Shown: in pieces, positions 22,901-35,790 of the stretch | How the letters are laid out: every line of letters begins with the position of its first letter | Numbering within the stretch: the first letter of the stretch is position 1 | Assembly (NCBI RefSeq): GCF_000208745.1 | Contig: NC_030851.1 | Span: forward strand, 11,627,209 to 11,691,208 | Direction: 5' to 3' | DNA: 64,000 nucleotides | From: Theobroma cacao | Taxonomy: Eukaryota > Streptophyta > Magnoliopsida > Malvales > Malvaceae | Notes under the pieces: generated by a model | What the model was told of the DNA's origin: nothing | Databases searched by the model: none | What the model saw: only the letters and a program-made list of their open reading frames with translations | Position numbers and translations under genes: made by a program

Positions 22901-25900
22901 GGCAATGTCGGTCCTATGGCAAGAAGGGCAGTGATTATCTTCAAAAAAATAAATATTGAAGCAGGAATCACACACACCCAGCAGCTGCTTGCACCTTCTC
23001 CTCCCATACTTTGTGGCACAAAATGACGACAAACTAAAACACTCTTTCCACATCCACTTCTCAAAATCTCGATATCTCTTCAGGGCATCATTTTTCTCTA
23101 TTTCATTCCTGCAAAGCTCAATTGAAAAAGATGTTGATGTCTCCGACATATCAGAATCAGATCCACTTACAGTACTACTAGGACTTTCAAAAGAGACATT
23201 CCAATCAGGGCCTGAAGCCATTTCATTGGCTTCTTTCTTAATGGTGTCTCCGTTCTGCCTCTCCATATTGACGTGCAGCTTATTCCTCCTAACAGCTTCC
23301 TTAAAGGACATCTCAATCTTCTGCAACATTGCATGCAAGTGGGATTCCCTAACCCCACGCACATCCAAAGAGGACAATAGAGTATCAAAACCCTGCATAC
23401 ATAGAGGAAAAATTTAGGAAACTGAGCACAAAAAAGCAACTAACATATGTCAGGAATCATAACATGCTCCATGCATGAAAAAAAAAAGCATACAACAGTG
23501 TCAGAATTTAAAAGCCGTTGAGGATAAAACTGCTACCTCTTCAGTATCAATGAGTCTCCAACGACCATCAAGTAACTCAACAAAGATCCTGCCACAGCCA
23601 GGATCATTCCAAGATGTAGAAGTAATAAACCGCCAGTATCGATTGTGTCTACGATCTTGACCAAGAGGCAATGATCTATATACATACATCTCTTCTGCCT
23701 TGTGACCAATGTAAGATTTTAGCTGTGAACGTGATCTTTCAGCTGCACATCCTGGTTGCGGATATTGGAGATTATCTGGTCCAATAGAGAAATCTTGTAT
23801 TGGCATGTTCCCTTCAGAAGGCACATTGTTTAGATAATTCTGATCATTTTGTGGATTGTTTAAGCATTCTTGCTGCACAACAAGATCAACAGATGATTCA
23901 TTATTTTTTCTGTCACTAATGATCTGTGGGCTTTGCCTACATTCAGCCGAGGACATCATAAGGCTAGGCTCCATCTTATTCCCCATATGTGATGAAAAAT
24001 TTGTCCTCAATACAAACTCTTCTTTCATGCGACGTTTATCCAGTTGTGCCTCAGCCCACATTTGCTTCTTTAAAGCATTTGCTGCCTCTAGGCGTTCCTG
24101 AAAGCAATTTTCAATTTAGAATATAAAAAGAAAAGTAATCAAACAGAACTTTATTAGGTTGCTCAATAAAAAATGAAAAGGCCACCTCGAGAACAACACG
24201 AATAGAGTTTCCTTCAATTGCTATGGAAATCAAAGCAATAAGTGCATTAAGGCGCTCCTCAACACTTAGATCAGAGTAATCCCCTTCCATAAGTCCTTGA
24301 ACCCATGGTTCACCAAGCTTGCTTTCATCAATTTCCGTGTCTTCAAGACCAGCATTGGCAGCACCGTTACAAATTCCAGCAGCATCCATTGATTGCTCAA
24401 CAGGGGCATCGATATATTTTACCTCATCAAGACCTCCAGCAGTCGGTGATGACAAAGCCTTACATACATTCCTAACTTCACCTTGTGGGGTTTCCAGAAT
24501 CTCACAAATCTCCTTTTCATTTCCCAAGATAGTTTTCGCATCACAACTGCTACTTCCCTCAGAATTGAGCATCTCTTTCTTTGGATTTATTTCAGCACCC
24601 AAATCATCAACCTCAAGATCCTCTGCTATATCACTTTCAGAATCTTCATCTCTCTCAGCACCCTCAGCATCTTCTCCTACAAATCCACTTTTCAATACTC
24701 GGATTCTTTCCCTGGCTGCAGAAAGAATTGCCTCAGCATCAGCTGGGTCCTTCCGATATGGAGAACGCACACAGTATGTTGAAGGAGCTGTTCTCTCGAA
24801 GAGTTTTGTATCCCTTGACAAAGCAGCAGCAATAGAAGCTTCTGGGGTCTTGCTTGTTGTAAGATCCCTCAATCCAGATTTCTTAGATTAATGCACAGAA
24901 TAGGGAAAAAAATGAATGTAAGAAAAAGAGGTAAAAGGAGTTCAGTCTAGAGCAGCATCCAAGAACTGCATAGTCACCAACCTAGCTTACCTGGATCTTC
25001 TCTGCAACTTCCAATATTGTCAGGCCATCGCTATCCTCAAGAGAGAGAACATGAAATGCTGCAAATTTAACAGTTCCAGGTGTCAAGCGATGCCTAGATC
25101 TACGTGGATTAGAGAAACCCCTTTCTTGCATTATAGCAACAGCATTTTCAGCAGCTGCCCCATTTCGCAAATTAGTAATTATGTCTTCACCATCATTACC
25201 CTACACTGACACTTAAGAAAGATTAACAATTCTGCACAAAAATGAAAAATCAAAGTGGACAAATTCAAGCTCACAGACTGAACATCATAATTTAAGGTAT
25301 TATCATCAAAGATGCACTACCATAAACTATGCCCACAAGAGTAAGACTTTTCTTTGGTAACAAGAAAATTGATATGTTCACAGGCTTCATTTTGTTCAAA
25401 CTGCTTTAGCTAGGCCTTAGCTTAAAATTATCAAATGAAGAATTTGAAGAAAATCATGTTCAGTACTAATAAACTCAAGACATATATGAATGTTTACCAA
25501 GAAAAGAGAGACATCTCAAACAAAAGGAAATAAAGATTAGACAAACTATAGTGCATTAGAAGTAAAACAATATACTGGGCAGAGAAATCTTCAGAATAAC
25601 AACATTCTGCTCACTAAATGCTATGTACAACAGTTTTACTCAAAAGAAATATATGACCAACTACTTCAGGATAAGGCACACTCTTTTCATCTGCATTCCA
25701 CAAATAGGCACATAAATGGATAACATATTCAATAAACCAAGGTATCTTACCCACATTGCCATTGTTAATTATATTTCCAGAGGCAAACCAGTTTCTATAT
25801 GTACCTAGAGAGAAATACCCTAGCTTTAACCTTGTTTATCAACTAATAACTCACATTAACCAACCCAATCAAAGAATACTAGTTGAGATCACAAAAGACT

Positions 25901-28900
25901 TGGTTTTATCATCTGTTTTCCTGATCTATCCACCATGCAGCTAAACAATGATATTGTTGAGAGAAATACATGATTCAATACTTCAGCACTCGGAACTCCA
26001 TAGATAAGCAAAATTTCAAGGTAATTAACATTTTTTTCTTAGAGCCGTTCACAACTTGATTCACTTAACTAACAAATAGGAGATGCCCAAAACAAGTGGC
26101 ATCCTGAAGTAAAAGATTTTCCTTTCTACCCCAAAATCAAAACTGTTTGCCACAAAAGTCAACTATGTATAACATTCTTATCAAGTAAACCACATAAAAA
26201 TGTGATACAAGTAGTACTTATTAAATTCTGTAGCATAATCTAATTACATTTAGAAGTCAAGACTACATAACCTGCAAAGCCAATGGCACTTTAGTTAAAA
26301 TAGAATAATAACTAAATTTTATGGTTCCATATGAAAACGCAGATGACTTCTCTACCAGGAAGATAACCAACAATAAAAAAAAAACCACAATACCAAATGA
26401 AAAAGACTGCACCTCATTTTCATCTCGAAGATATGCCTGTTCAATATTTCGTTTTTTCAACTGTGGCCCAAACCCGGCAGACAGAGCAAATTGCCGCAAA
26501 ATTTCAGGCCATGTCAACATATTTAAATGGCCCTGCCAGCTGCGTATATCAAAACCCCAAGCATATGCCTGATACATAATGCACCACAGGAAAGGAAGGG
26601 TAGAAATTTAACAGATGTGAAGAAACAATCCTAACCATAAACTATATATATATAGCAGTAACAGCCAAATGTAGAATACCTTACCCCTTCAACAATCTGC
26701 AGATGCCCACCTCCAGGATTAGCAGCATTATTTTGACTTGCTCCCAGCCCAGTGGAGGGTGTTCGTGCAACATCCTCAATATCTTTGATAATAGATCTCA
26801 GAAGAGCAACATGTATCTCACCCAACAATCTTGGATCCTGAAACATCCAAGAGAAAGAAGTGCAGATCCATACGAAAGAAGATAAAATAAAGTGGAGCTC
26901 AGCTCCTAATAAATTTAAATCAATAACAAGATATCATCAAGAAGGAGAAAAGAACCAAAAAATAGGGAAAAAAGACAACTTACATAATCATGGAAAGCTT
27001 GTACAAGCTCATCCAGAGTAAAAGGCCAAAGTCCAACAACATCTGCAAAGGTAATTAAGAACCTCCAGACCTAAAATTATGAGTCACATTACAAACCCTT
27101 CATAAAGATAGAAGACAATGCATAGCCATTGATGTTAAATTGCAGCCTAAAGACATGTTTTGAAAGCATGTACATAATTTCAAACTGAACATAAGAAAAC
27201 AAGGCCAACAACTATCGTCAAATTTTTACATTTAATCACAAATAGGACAGAGTTCAGACCAAAATACCAAGGGAAAGGAACCCCAATCCTTACTAAGATT
27301 ACACATTTCATGAAAATGTAAATAATAATGCTCGTGAATGCATCTGATATAAAAGCTGGTTCTCAGATGGTCACACTGTAACAAGAAAAAGTGGAAGTTC
27401 AAGGCAGAAAACAGACAATTAATTACTTTTGACAACTAAGGCGTCATTTGGTAACATTACCAATTTTTTTTCCTTTATGTTTTTTTATTTTCAAAAGTTT
27501 TGTTTTCAGTTTCTAATTTGAGGAAACATATTTGGTTATAAAGTAGTAGTTGCAAGATGGGGCAACAAAATAGTGTGGTATCGCTGGTTAGACAAGTCTT
27601 GGGTTCAAGTCTTCTCATCAGCAACTTTTTCTCTTTGAATACTTTTTGACAATTAGAGGAGAAACTGTTCATGCAAGAGGGTACCGTTCAGCAGCAGCGA
27701 ACAGTGTCCAGATCGTAAAATTTGTATCCAAATTGTTGGAAACATGATTCTTTTTTTTTTTTTTTTGCTTCCAATTTCCAACAACTTTGAAACATTGTCT
27801 TTCTTTTCGGTTTCACCAAAAATGGAAAACACGCAAGCAAACATACTGTTTTTGCCATTTCCAAAAAATGAAAAAAAAAACAGAAAACAGGATGCAAAAA
27901 CCAAAAGAGCTGTATGATTTGTTTTCATTATTTCTATTAATAGTCATTGAATAATACGTGATACATTAATAAAATCAAACAAGACACAAATGGATTGTAA
28001 CTTCTGGAGGACAAAATCAATGTCAATGTGAACAACTACTCAAAGCTCACCATGAGAATGTTCCCAATACTCTCCTCAGAACTGTTCCATGGTTCAATTG
28101 AGAAGGGTCTCTTCAATTGCACTCCTTTCGGAGGGAACACACACAGCTTATCTAAAACAGGCAAAAAGAAAATAATATAAAACAGTTGAGGCTAAAAATT
28201 TATACCATACCAAGCAAGCTCAAAATATAAACAGGCAGTCAAGATCAAAACCAGGCATATTAGTGCCACAAAATTTGCGTACAATATAGACTAAAAGTAT
28301 ATAAAAAAAAAAATTGGCAAATTGTAATAGTCCCTATTCAGACTATACAGACAGACCCCATGCTTGCAAAAATGCATGCATATGAGATTATTAGTTCAAT
28401 AAGGCAATCATAATTGTCAGAAAAAAAAAAGTGAATTAATTGGAAGAATTGCGAATCAAATTAGTAATCTTCTTCCTCTAAAGATATGACTAACAGCAAA
28501 ATAACCTTTACTAAAACAATAGAAGCATAGACCTCAGAAGGAACCATCTAAAAGATAGAAGAATATGGCAAAAGAGGTATCCAAAAATAACCTACCTCTA
28601 AATATATCAAGATTTTGCAAAATTTCAAAGTCAAGTGACAGTGTTGAAGATAGCCCTTTGCTTGATGCAGCTAATTCCATGAGTTCCAACCGTTCATCCT
28701 CAATCAGTTCCATTGATTCTTTAGCAAGTTTACGAGCAATAGCTCTCTCATTAGCAGCTTTAAGCCTTGCTGCCTCCTTTTCTTTACGCAATTCTTCCTT
28801 TTGCCGCATTCTCTCGGCCTGAGTACATAAGACATAATTATGTCCTCAACCCATATGCTAAAGTTTGGAAAAACTTAAACAATAAGCTCCAATACTTACT

Positions 28901-31900
28901 CTAATAGATTCCTTCATCAAGAACTTCTCCCTACGCTCTAGTTCACGCCTCTGCTCTCTCTGGTATCTCTCCTCCTCCCTTTGCTTTTCACGTAGTAGCC
29001 TCTCCTCTTCCTTCCGCCTTTCACGGTCATGTCTCTCCATTTCTTTTCTTATTTGCTCTTCTCGCTTAATATTCAAAGAAAATATCAGTACATAACTTAT
29101 AAAACTCACAGACCAAAAGAAGGGGTAAGATAGTAAGCCCAACCTTTCGCCTCAATATATCCTGTTTTTCAAGCTCCTTTCGAATCCTTTTCTCATGGGC
29201 TTCAACTTCTCTTGCTATTCTTGCCTCTTCACTCTACAAAACGTAGATAAAGATTCATGAGATACCATTCAATGATTAAAAACCATGTGATACTTAATTG
29301 CAAATCACAGTACACCTTGCGCTTCCTCTCCATTCGCAAAGCATCCTCATCAAGATTGACCCTCCTGTCAGATGACACAAATGGGCTTTCCAGTGCAGAA
29401 ATTGGGTGAGCACCAATAATAGCATCAACAGTAGTATTTGTTAAAGAGTTCTTTCGTGAACAATTATCATACTCTCCTGAAGCAGTAGGTAAAAGGTGCC
29501 CCTGCCTGCTTTGCTGAGGCAAAAGATTCAGATTAGGCATCTGACCTGAAAAACCATATCCAGAAGGTACTTTTTCATTCCCATGCACAAATGAACAGCC
29601 AGTAGATAATGATGAGGCCCTGGCATGTGGATCATCAGTAGGTGAACCATAGTGGTAGGATAGGGCAACTCTTTCATATGTTTCAGTTCTAACAGATGGC
29701 TGCTCTGGAAGAAACTGATATTCATGAACAGCCCTCACAGAACCCTGAGGATGAAACAGTTTCAGTTAATTTCTTATTACTAGACTTAATTTTGATACAA
29801 GGAATATAAAGTTTTCTACATTGGTCTACAGATGATGCTTACCAAAACAAATAATCAGAGTGTAAATAATGCAGGTTAAAAAATGAAGAATGAATGGAAA
29901 GAGCTGTTTCTATTTAGTCCATTCAATTTCATTTTACTAAATACTCAAGTATTTAACAGCCATATAACATTCACCATATGAAAGCACCTAACAGACAATT
30001 TAAGACTGGCCATCTAATATGCTTTCTATCTGGTATTGGTGTAGCAGAAACTCTAAATATTCCAATCATAAGATACAGAGTAGATGGATGAGCGTGGAAA
30101 TCGGGCAGGTTGAAAATTTGAGGAATAAATGAAAAGAGCTGTTTCTAATTAGTCCATTCAACTTCATTATACCAATAAACAAGTATTTATCAGCCATATA
30201 AAATTCACCATATGAAAGCACCTAACAGACAATTTAAGAGTCGCCATCCAATATCTTTTCTATCTGGTATCAGTGCAGCAGAAAATAAAATATACTAATC
30301 ATATGATACAGAAAAGATGAATGAGTTTAAAGCCCCCCAATTTTCCCAAGGTCTAGTTAAGAAATAGAGCAATTATATATATATTCCCATTTTATAGTTT
30401 TCCTTGGTGCCAGTAAAACTAACCAACCTAAAGTGGCAGGCATTAATCAAAAGCATGTAAAGCAAAAAGCACTAAAAAAACTCTTACAAAGGAGAAAAAA
30501 TCAGGATGAGACATCTTCACAATTTTTCCCTACCCATGCTGGGTGTGAAGTGAATGAAATCTAACCTTGACTGCTTTTGTATCAAGTCGCTCATATATTT
30601 TGGTCTCAAAAGGCTGTCCTGGTTGTTTCTGCTGCACTGCTGTTGATGCTCCTAGCAAAACATCAAAACATTTAATTAGAAGAGTACCCTTAGCACTCAA
30701 TGCTGGTTGATGTGAAGCCAAAAGAGAACAGTTACATACACCAAAGCCAAGGACAGTATATTAAATGTTAGGTATGTGGCTATAACATCAAGTCAGAGGT
30801 TTTGAGAAAAAATGGAATCAATTCAGGAAGAATAGAAAAACAAACCACTGAAGCATAAGATTCAAAACTAAACTGTTACTTCTGTAGAGACTGCACTTTT
30901 GGTGACTCAATATATGCATACAGTTTAGATCAAGCTTACAATGTTGATGAGAAGACCATTCCTTCTTCAACCTTATGGTGCTAAGCCACTGCATCCTATA
31001 TTTGCACACATGCAGTAACTGTTTTTACTGGTAAGACCAGTAGCGAACTTAGCCTAAAGAAGTTTCAACCTTTTCTTCAAGAAGAAAAAAGGATAATATA
31101 AAAATAAGCATTCATCACTCACAGATAATTCTTCTGTGTGAAGAATTCCTAACTTCATGTTACCCACCTCCTCTGCAAACTGTTAACATGTTACAAAAAC
31201 CTAGTGGCAGATGTTACATGTTTTTAAGTAAGTTGAAATCCAACCAAACAAGCTTTAAAATTAGCTTTAAAGTACTACTGTCAAAATCTAACAAGTTATC
31301 AGTACATGATCCCTATCAAAAATTCTTATCAAACGCATAATTAAGCTAAATTTCAACAACTACATTCACATTGTTTGAGCAAGGGGTGAGCAGTTTCAAC
31401 TACTTGCCTATTGGCGCGCCAAATGCACCAGGTGGCAAAGGATCAAACTCCATCCCAAGCATAGGACCGTCATCCCTTATAGGCTCACCCAGCTGTAATT
31501 CCACAAATGTTATAGCCCGAAGCTCCAGCTCCGCCATCGAGTGAGTCATCTCATAGTACCTTGGAACAGCCATTCCGGGTATTGGAACCGCCCTTCTCAG
31601 GTGCAGCCCAGGCCCGAACAAACTGGACACATCTGATCCATGCTCATTTACAGCCTCACCACCTCCCATTTCCTCTCCCGCTACTCCAACGACTTGAGCT
31701 GGCAACGAAGAATCCTTCCTCCGCCGCTTCACCGGCGGCGCCTTCCTATCCTTGAGCCGGCGATGGCAGAACCACATCTGTAGCTGCCTATCCGAAAGGC
31801 CCAATTGCACCGATAATTCCGCCCGTGTAGCTTCAGACGGGTACATTTCCACTAAAACAGCACCGAATTAGAAAATGTTGTAACAAATTAACCGCAAAAA

Positions 31901-32084
31901 GAAAAAACACCATAGAAAGAGAGAAGTGAATGAGAAAGTGTAACAGACTGGCATATGTTTTCTCTAGAATTTCAAGCTGAGAAGCAGTCTTCATTTTCCG
32001 CTTGACTTTTGTTTCTCCTTCCGGTGGCTTCTTCTTCTCTCCTTCCGAACTACCTCCGCCGCCACTAACACCACCACTCTCCAT
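19989..32084 (-). CDS. RLT2: RINGLET-type homeodomain-DDT chromatin-remodelling subunit (RLT1/RLT2)
   Basis: Eighteen minus-strand exons join in phase to 1784 residues: 32084-31949, 31851-31408, 30651-30566, 29744-29316, 29233-29144, 29064-28900, 28818-28596, 28151-28051, 27070-26984, 26837-26685, 26568-26413, 25200-24991, 24881-24186, 24097-23537, 23392-22760, 22403-22299, 21740-21483, 20810-19989. Domains in order: homeodomain (about 26-85, with WFCHRR instead of WFQNRR, as in this family), basic PVKRRRKD, an E/R/K-rich coiled coil (366-524), DDT (about 540-605, FADVVGLWPFTLDEL), HARE-HTH (about 730-800), WHIM motifs (about 955-1015 and 1130-1210), a CX2C-X10-CX2C cluster (1320-1337), a (GR)n stretch (about 1554-1565) and an acidic tail. 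Arabidopsis RLT1/RLT2 are about 1700 residues; they bind ISWI ATPases CHR11/CHR17 through DDT/WHIM and repress precocious flowering. RLT1 is the alternative name. Intron 2 uses a GC donor. No break seen. Confidence 0.95.
27440..27935. repeat. Probable MITE/SINE-like insertion in RLT intron 8
   Basis: The segment starts GGCGTCATTTGGTAAC and ends, reverse-complemented, with a loosely similar AGCTCTTTTGGTTTTTGC, as in hAT-type MITEs. Inside is GGTTCAAGTCT (27601-27611), close to the pol III B-box GGTTCGANTCC. No clean target duplication was found. Open frames within it are rich in F and K and not credible proteins. Confidence 0.3.
29870..30335. repeat. Tandem duplication of about 235 bp in RLT intron 3
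   Basis: Two copies, about 29870-30102 and 30103-30335, share long blocks such as ACCATATGAAAGCACCTAAC and GAGCTGTTTC (29901 and 30136, a 235-base offset). Scattered substitutions show an older duplication. Confidence 0.85.
31406..31407 (-). other. Non-canonical GC splice donor of RLT intron 2
   Basis: On the minus strand the exon ends ...CCAATAG and is followed by GCAAGT, the textbook GC-AG donor. Only this junction keeps frame with the next exon (GAPI-G-ASTAVQQKQ). The nearest GT, three bases on, gives a frameshift and a stop, and reading through stops two codons later. Confidence 0.8.
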
Positions 32085-33489
32085 TTCTCGAGATCAAAGT
32101 AAACAATCCCTAGAAATTCAACAACAAAGCTGAAATTGAGTTTCTCACTCTCTAAAACACTGAAAATGAGATCATCAAAGAGCTTCAAAAGCAAGAAAAT
32201 CACCGAATTTTTATCGAAAAAAATAAAATCGAGACGAAGAAGAAGAAAACAGGCAGATTCTCTCTCTAAAACTAGGTATTGAAAGTGCTGTAGATTTGAC
32301 AAAAATATATATGAAAAAAAATAATTAAATCAAACATTACAACCGCAAAGTCATTCTCTCTTTAAAAGAAAAGCGTATCGTATCGTACAAAAGTTTCTCT
32401 CTCCAACAATCCATGTTGTATTGGTGAATGTGTGATTGAGATGTGCGGTGATATTTGGGGAATAACAATTCCAAATAATAATAATGAATGAATAAGATAA
32501 TAGCGTTAGTCGTGTCGCGGATGAAAATAATAATGAAAGATTGTTGAGGAAAATATAAATAATAGTAGTCGTAATAAAAACAAGAAAGAGTAAAGGATGA
32601 GAAATTAGATTCGGAGAAAAGGGAAATCGAGGAACAAAGCAACAACGATGAACAGTCTCTCTCTCTCTAATCGTGATCGATCCCATTGTTGTTTTCTTCT
32701 TCCTTTCTTTTTTCTTTTTTTTTCCTGTTTTTCCTTTTTTTGGAGATTTTTTTTTATAATAAATTAATAAAAAGAGAAGAGGGAGAGGGAGGGGAGGTTT
32801 GGTAATTGTCAGATGATACTTTTTGTTTTTGGGTTTTTCAATTTCAAAAAATGAGAGAGTGAATGTGTATATGTATATATATATATATATCATATGAAAG
32901 GGTTGATTCACGAATTAGGCTACGCGCGCTGTTTCTCATTTTTTTTTTTGTTGCCTCTCAAAATGGAGAAACGGGGAAGAGCATAGTGAGTGAGGAGTTG
33001 GCCTTTGGTGGGGGGGTTTTTTTGGGATTACGGGGTGGATTACAGAGTAACGACACAGTCACACATAGCATCTAATCTAATCCAAAGCCACTTCTTTCGC
33101 TGTTCTTCGGTCGTTCGCCAAGACTTGATATTCTCGAGCCACAGTGTCAGCGCGTCACCACGCCCTTTTTATAAATCAACGAACTTTTTGACCCTTTTAA
33201 AGCATCACATTGAACCCGTTGTCGGATAAGCCATTGCATTATGCAAAAAGTGTCATATCATTCTTTACTCTTTTATTTATTTCGATTCAACCTTCCTTCG
33301 AATTATTAGTTTGTACCAAAGAAATCGAATCTGAATAAAAACTAATCAAAGGTTATCACGTTGCCGATTTTATGAGAATCTTATGTGTGTCGAGATTTTA
33401 AGATATGGGTTTTATTATTTGATGCTGTTGTGTTCAATTGCTTGGACAATATTTTTTTTTTCTGTTCATTCTTTTGTTGTATTTCTTAG
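32085..33489. other. RLT 5' leader, promoter region and intergenic DNA
   Basis: Upstream of the RLT start on the minus strand. It contains a CT microsatellite (32655-32668), T-rich runs (32700-32755) and a TA microsatellite (32873-32890). Such pyrimidine/GA-rich sequence is usual in plant 5' leaders of constitutive genes. I see no coding sequence; the transcription start cannot be fixed. Confidence 0.45.
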
Positions 33490-33726
33490 CTGGGTGGCTA
33501 TGGTGCTCATACGTGTACACGAGCAAACGAGCTCCAAAGGGCTTTAGGAGAAAGTGAAAAAAGGCTCGCAAAGGAGAACAATTTCCTTACAAGGGACCTT
33601 TTCAATGTAAAAAGGACTAGTGAAACACTGAGCAATGTTGAAAATGACATCGCAAACCTAGTTGCTAGCTTTGAAGATGATGAGTTGCTTGACCACTTGG
33701 TCGAGCTAAGGATTGAAGTGGAATAA
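33490..33726 (+). other. Coding-like exon fragment, coiled coil, unrecognised
   Basis: A good splice acceptor (T-rich tract, then TTCTTAG at 33483-33489) is followed by 78 open codons and a TAA. The frame has a hydrophilic, heptad-like make-up (ANELQRALGESEKRLAKENN, then LVASFEDDELLDHLVE). No upstream exon or start is visible. It may be the last exon of a truncated gene or a captured fragment. I do not recognise the family; the sequence just right is noncoding. Confidence 0.35.
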
Positions 33727-34541
33727 TGTCTCAAAACAAAAATTAAAAATTAAAGCAAAATGCCTATAGGCAACAAACAAATATGTAGGTGGTGCTTAAT
33801 TCTGTTTTATTTTTGGTCTTTTATGGGGTTATATCTCGGTTCTAGTGGAGTACATCTTTCGGCATTGCCATAGTCCTAATATTGATTTGCTAGACTGTTT
33901 TCAATGAACCATTGTTTAAACATTTTAATATTATATTATCAGCAAAAATATGATTCACTGCTCTGCCTTAATGTTTCATTTAAATTATGTTTCAATATCA
34001 TACTTCTGATATGCCTTTTTTTCAAATTTAAAATCCAAATCTTTGTGGCTTTTTGTTCTTAGAACTAAGCATAATCTACATCCCTAACAGCCCAACATAT
34101 AAGTAGTTCTACTAAAATATTACATTAACAAAGTAATGTTGCAATTGAACTTCATATAACTTTCCACATATAAAAAATTCTTAGATAACAAAAGGGTTTG
34201 ATAATTGCAGTAAGTTGGTATATATAACTTAACTAGATAGTAATATCCATAGGCTTACTCATAATAAAGAGATAAAAAAAAATTAAAGTTGGCAAATTCA
34301 AGATTATAATGTTTGCCGCTCACAACAAGCAAGTCAAATTTTAAATTTAGTCCTTTTTATATTATCAAAGTGTTGCATTTGGTCTCTTTACTATAATCAA
34401 TAACCCTATATAAAAGGAAGCTCCAAAGAGGCTCTCAAAATTGACCACATCTATAACTCCCCACGACTTCTTGAGGTGTTGACAAGTTGCCCCCTATTTT
34501 CTCTACACATGGTGGCCTGAGAGTGTTTTGTTTGGTGATGG
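33727..34541. other. Intergenic DNA
   Basis: AT-rich, no feature supported, up to the target duplication of the Mutator-like element. Confidence 0.4.
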
Positions 34542-34550
34542 TTTTGCTAA
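34542..34550. repeat. 9-bp target-site duplication, left copy
   Basis: TTTTGCTAA, repeated exactly at 57820-57828. Nine bases is the typical Mutator-superfamily duplication length. Confidence 0.85.
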
Positions 34551-34630
34551 GAGTGCTTTTTATAAATGGGCTTCAAGCGTAAGGCATTTTTTAGAATGAT
34601 CCTTTTTATAATTTTAACTATTTTTAGCCA
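34551..34630 (+). repeat. Left terminal inverted repeat of the Mutator-like element
   Basis: Eighty bases beginning GAG that align with the reverse complement of 57740-57819. The outer part is imperfect (both contain AAATG..CTT, then CGTA..AAGG). The inner 22 bases (34609-34630) are identical to the reverse complement of 57740-57761. Confidence 0.85.
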
Positions 34631-35159
34631 AGAGAAAAAAATTTGTATAAAATTGTCCTTAATGAAACCGACCCATTCACTAGGCTCGGCGCCTCAACCC
34701 TAAACCTATTAACGGGTCAAGTATATCCTTTATGTGGACCACAACTCTTCAGTTTTTATCGAAAGACCGTACATATCCTCAGAAACAAGTCTGTAAAAGC
34801 ATTCATTGACAGTTCAACTTCCGAGCATTTAGGCAGTGGTAGGAGCCTTTTGGAGTGGTTATTATTCGTACAAAGGTAGTTCACATATTGAGCAATGTGA
34901 GGAAGTTGACATTACCTTGAGAAAGATATAATATTTTTTTATAAATTATTTTATTTTATTTTGAACCATGTGGAGGTTTTTGATAGAATGGTTATTGTTC
35001 ATGTTTAGGGTTAAGGTTTTTGAGCACAAACTTATACATATTGCACGTTCATTTTGCTATTTTTGTTGTTTGAAATTTTTGAATATAAACATGAAGGTGG
35101 TATTGTTGATGTTGTTGGGGTGGAAAGGTGACCGGCCATGCGTGACTAGTTGATATGTA

Positions 35160-35560
35160 TGTGTTAAGAATTCGGTTGATGGTTTAGATATTGCGTGAGT
35201 GAGGGCGTGCTTTGGTGGTTGGCACCTTTTGCGTGAGTGGATTTTGGCATGGGGTCACATTGGGGTTGCATGATTGAAAAAGGGTTTAACTTAGCGTGAC
35301 TGATTGATAGGTCATTGAGTGACTGGTTTCTATGTTATTACGTGAATATTGTTTAGGCATGGCGTCAGTTATTTTGTGCGTGATTTGATTAGTTATTCTT
35401 AGAATTACGTGACTTGTTTATAAATCATTGCGTGATTTAATGTTAGTAATTGCGTGACTAATTGATTAGGCATTGCGTTACTATTATTGTACGAAATTGC
35501 ACGAGTGTCATAACTGCATGAAATTTATTTGCATGGGTTCATTCTGTATTATTTTAGGTC
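35160..35560 (+). repeat. Subterminal motif array A (GCGTGA repeats)
   Basis: About 400 bases with closely spaced variants of a short core: GCGTGAGTG, GCGTGACTG, ACGTGAAT, TGCGTGATTT, ACGTGACTTG, GCGTGACTAATTG. It lies between the left terminal repeat and the Ulp1-like gene, in front of its first exon. The spacers differ, so this is not a simple satellite but a field of binding-site-like words. Confidence 0.75.
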
Positions 35561-35790
35561 AACTGTAATGCTTTAATGTGTATATGTTGATTTACTTAAT
35601 AATCTATGCTCCACACTTGGATTAATTATTCTGTTTCAGAGATGTCTAAAAACAGTTAAAAATATTGTTAGGGTTATTTTTTGAGTGAGCTTATGAGAAG
35701 GGCTATTTCTAAAAAATTTCTCTAGTTTTTTTGTTAATCAGATGGTATTGTCATGACTAAAATGAGAATATTATCTGTTTTATGTTGCAG

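Noticed and set aside
32337..32911. Minus-strand frames upstream of the RLT start
   Set aside because: Y/F/K-rich translation of microsatellite and T-rich leader DNA; no in-phase splice into exon 1.
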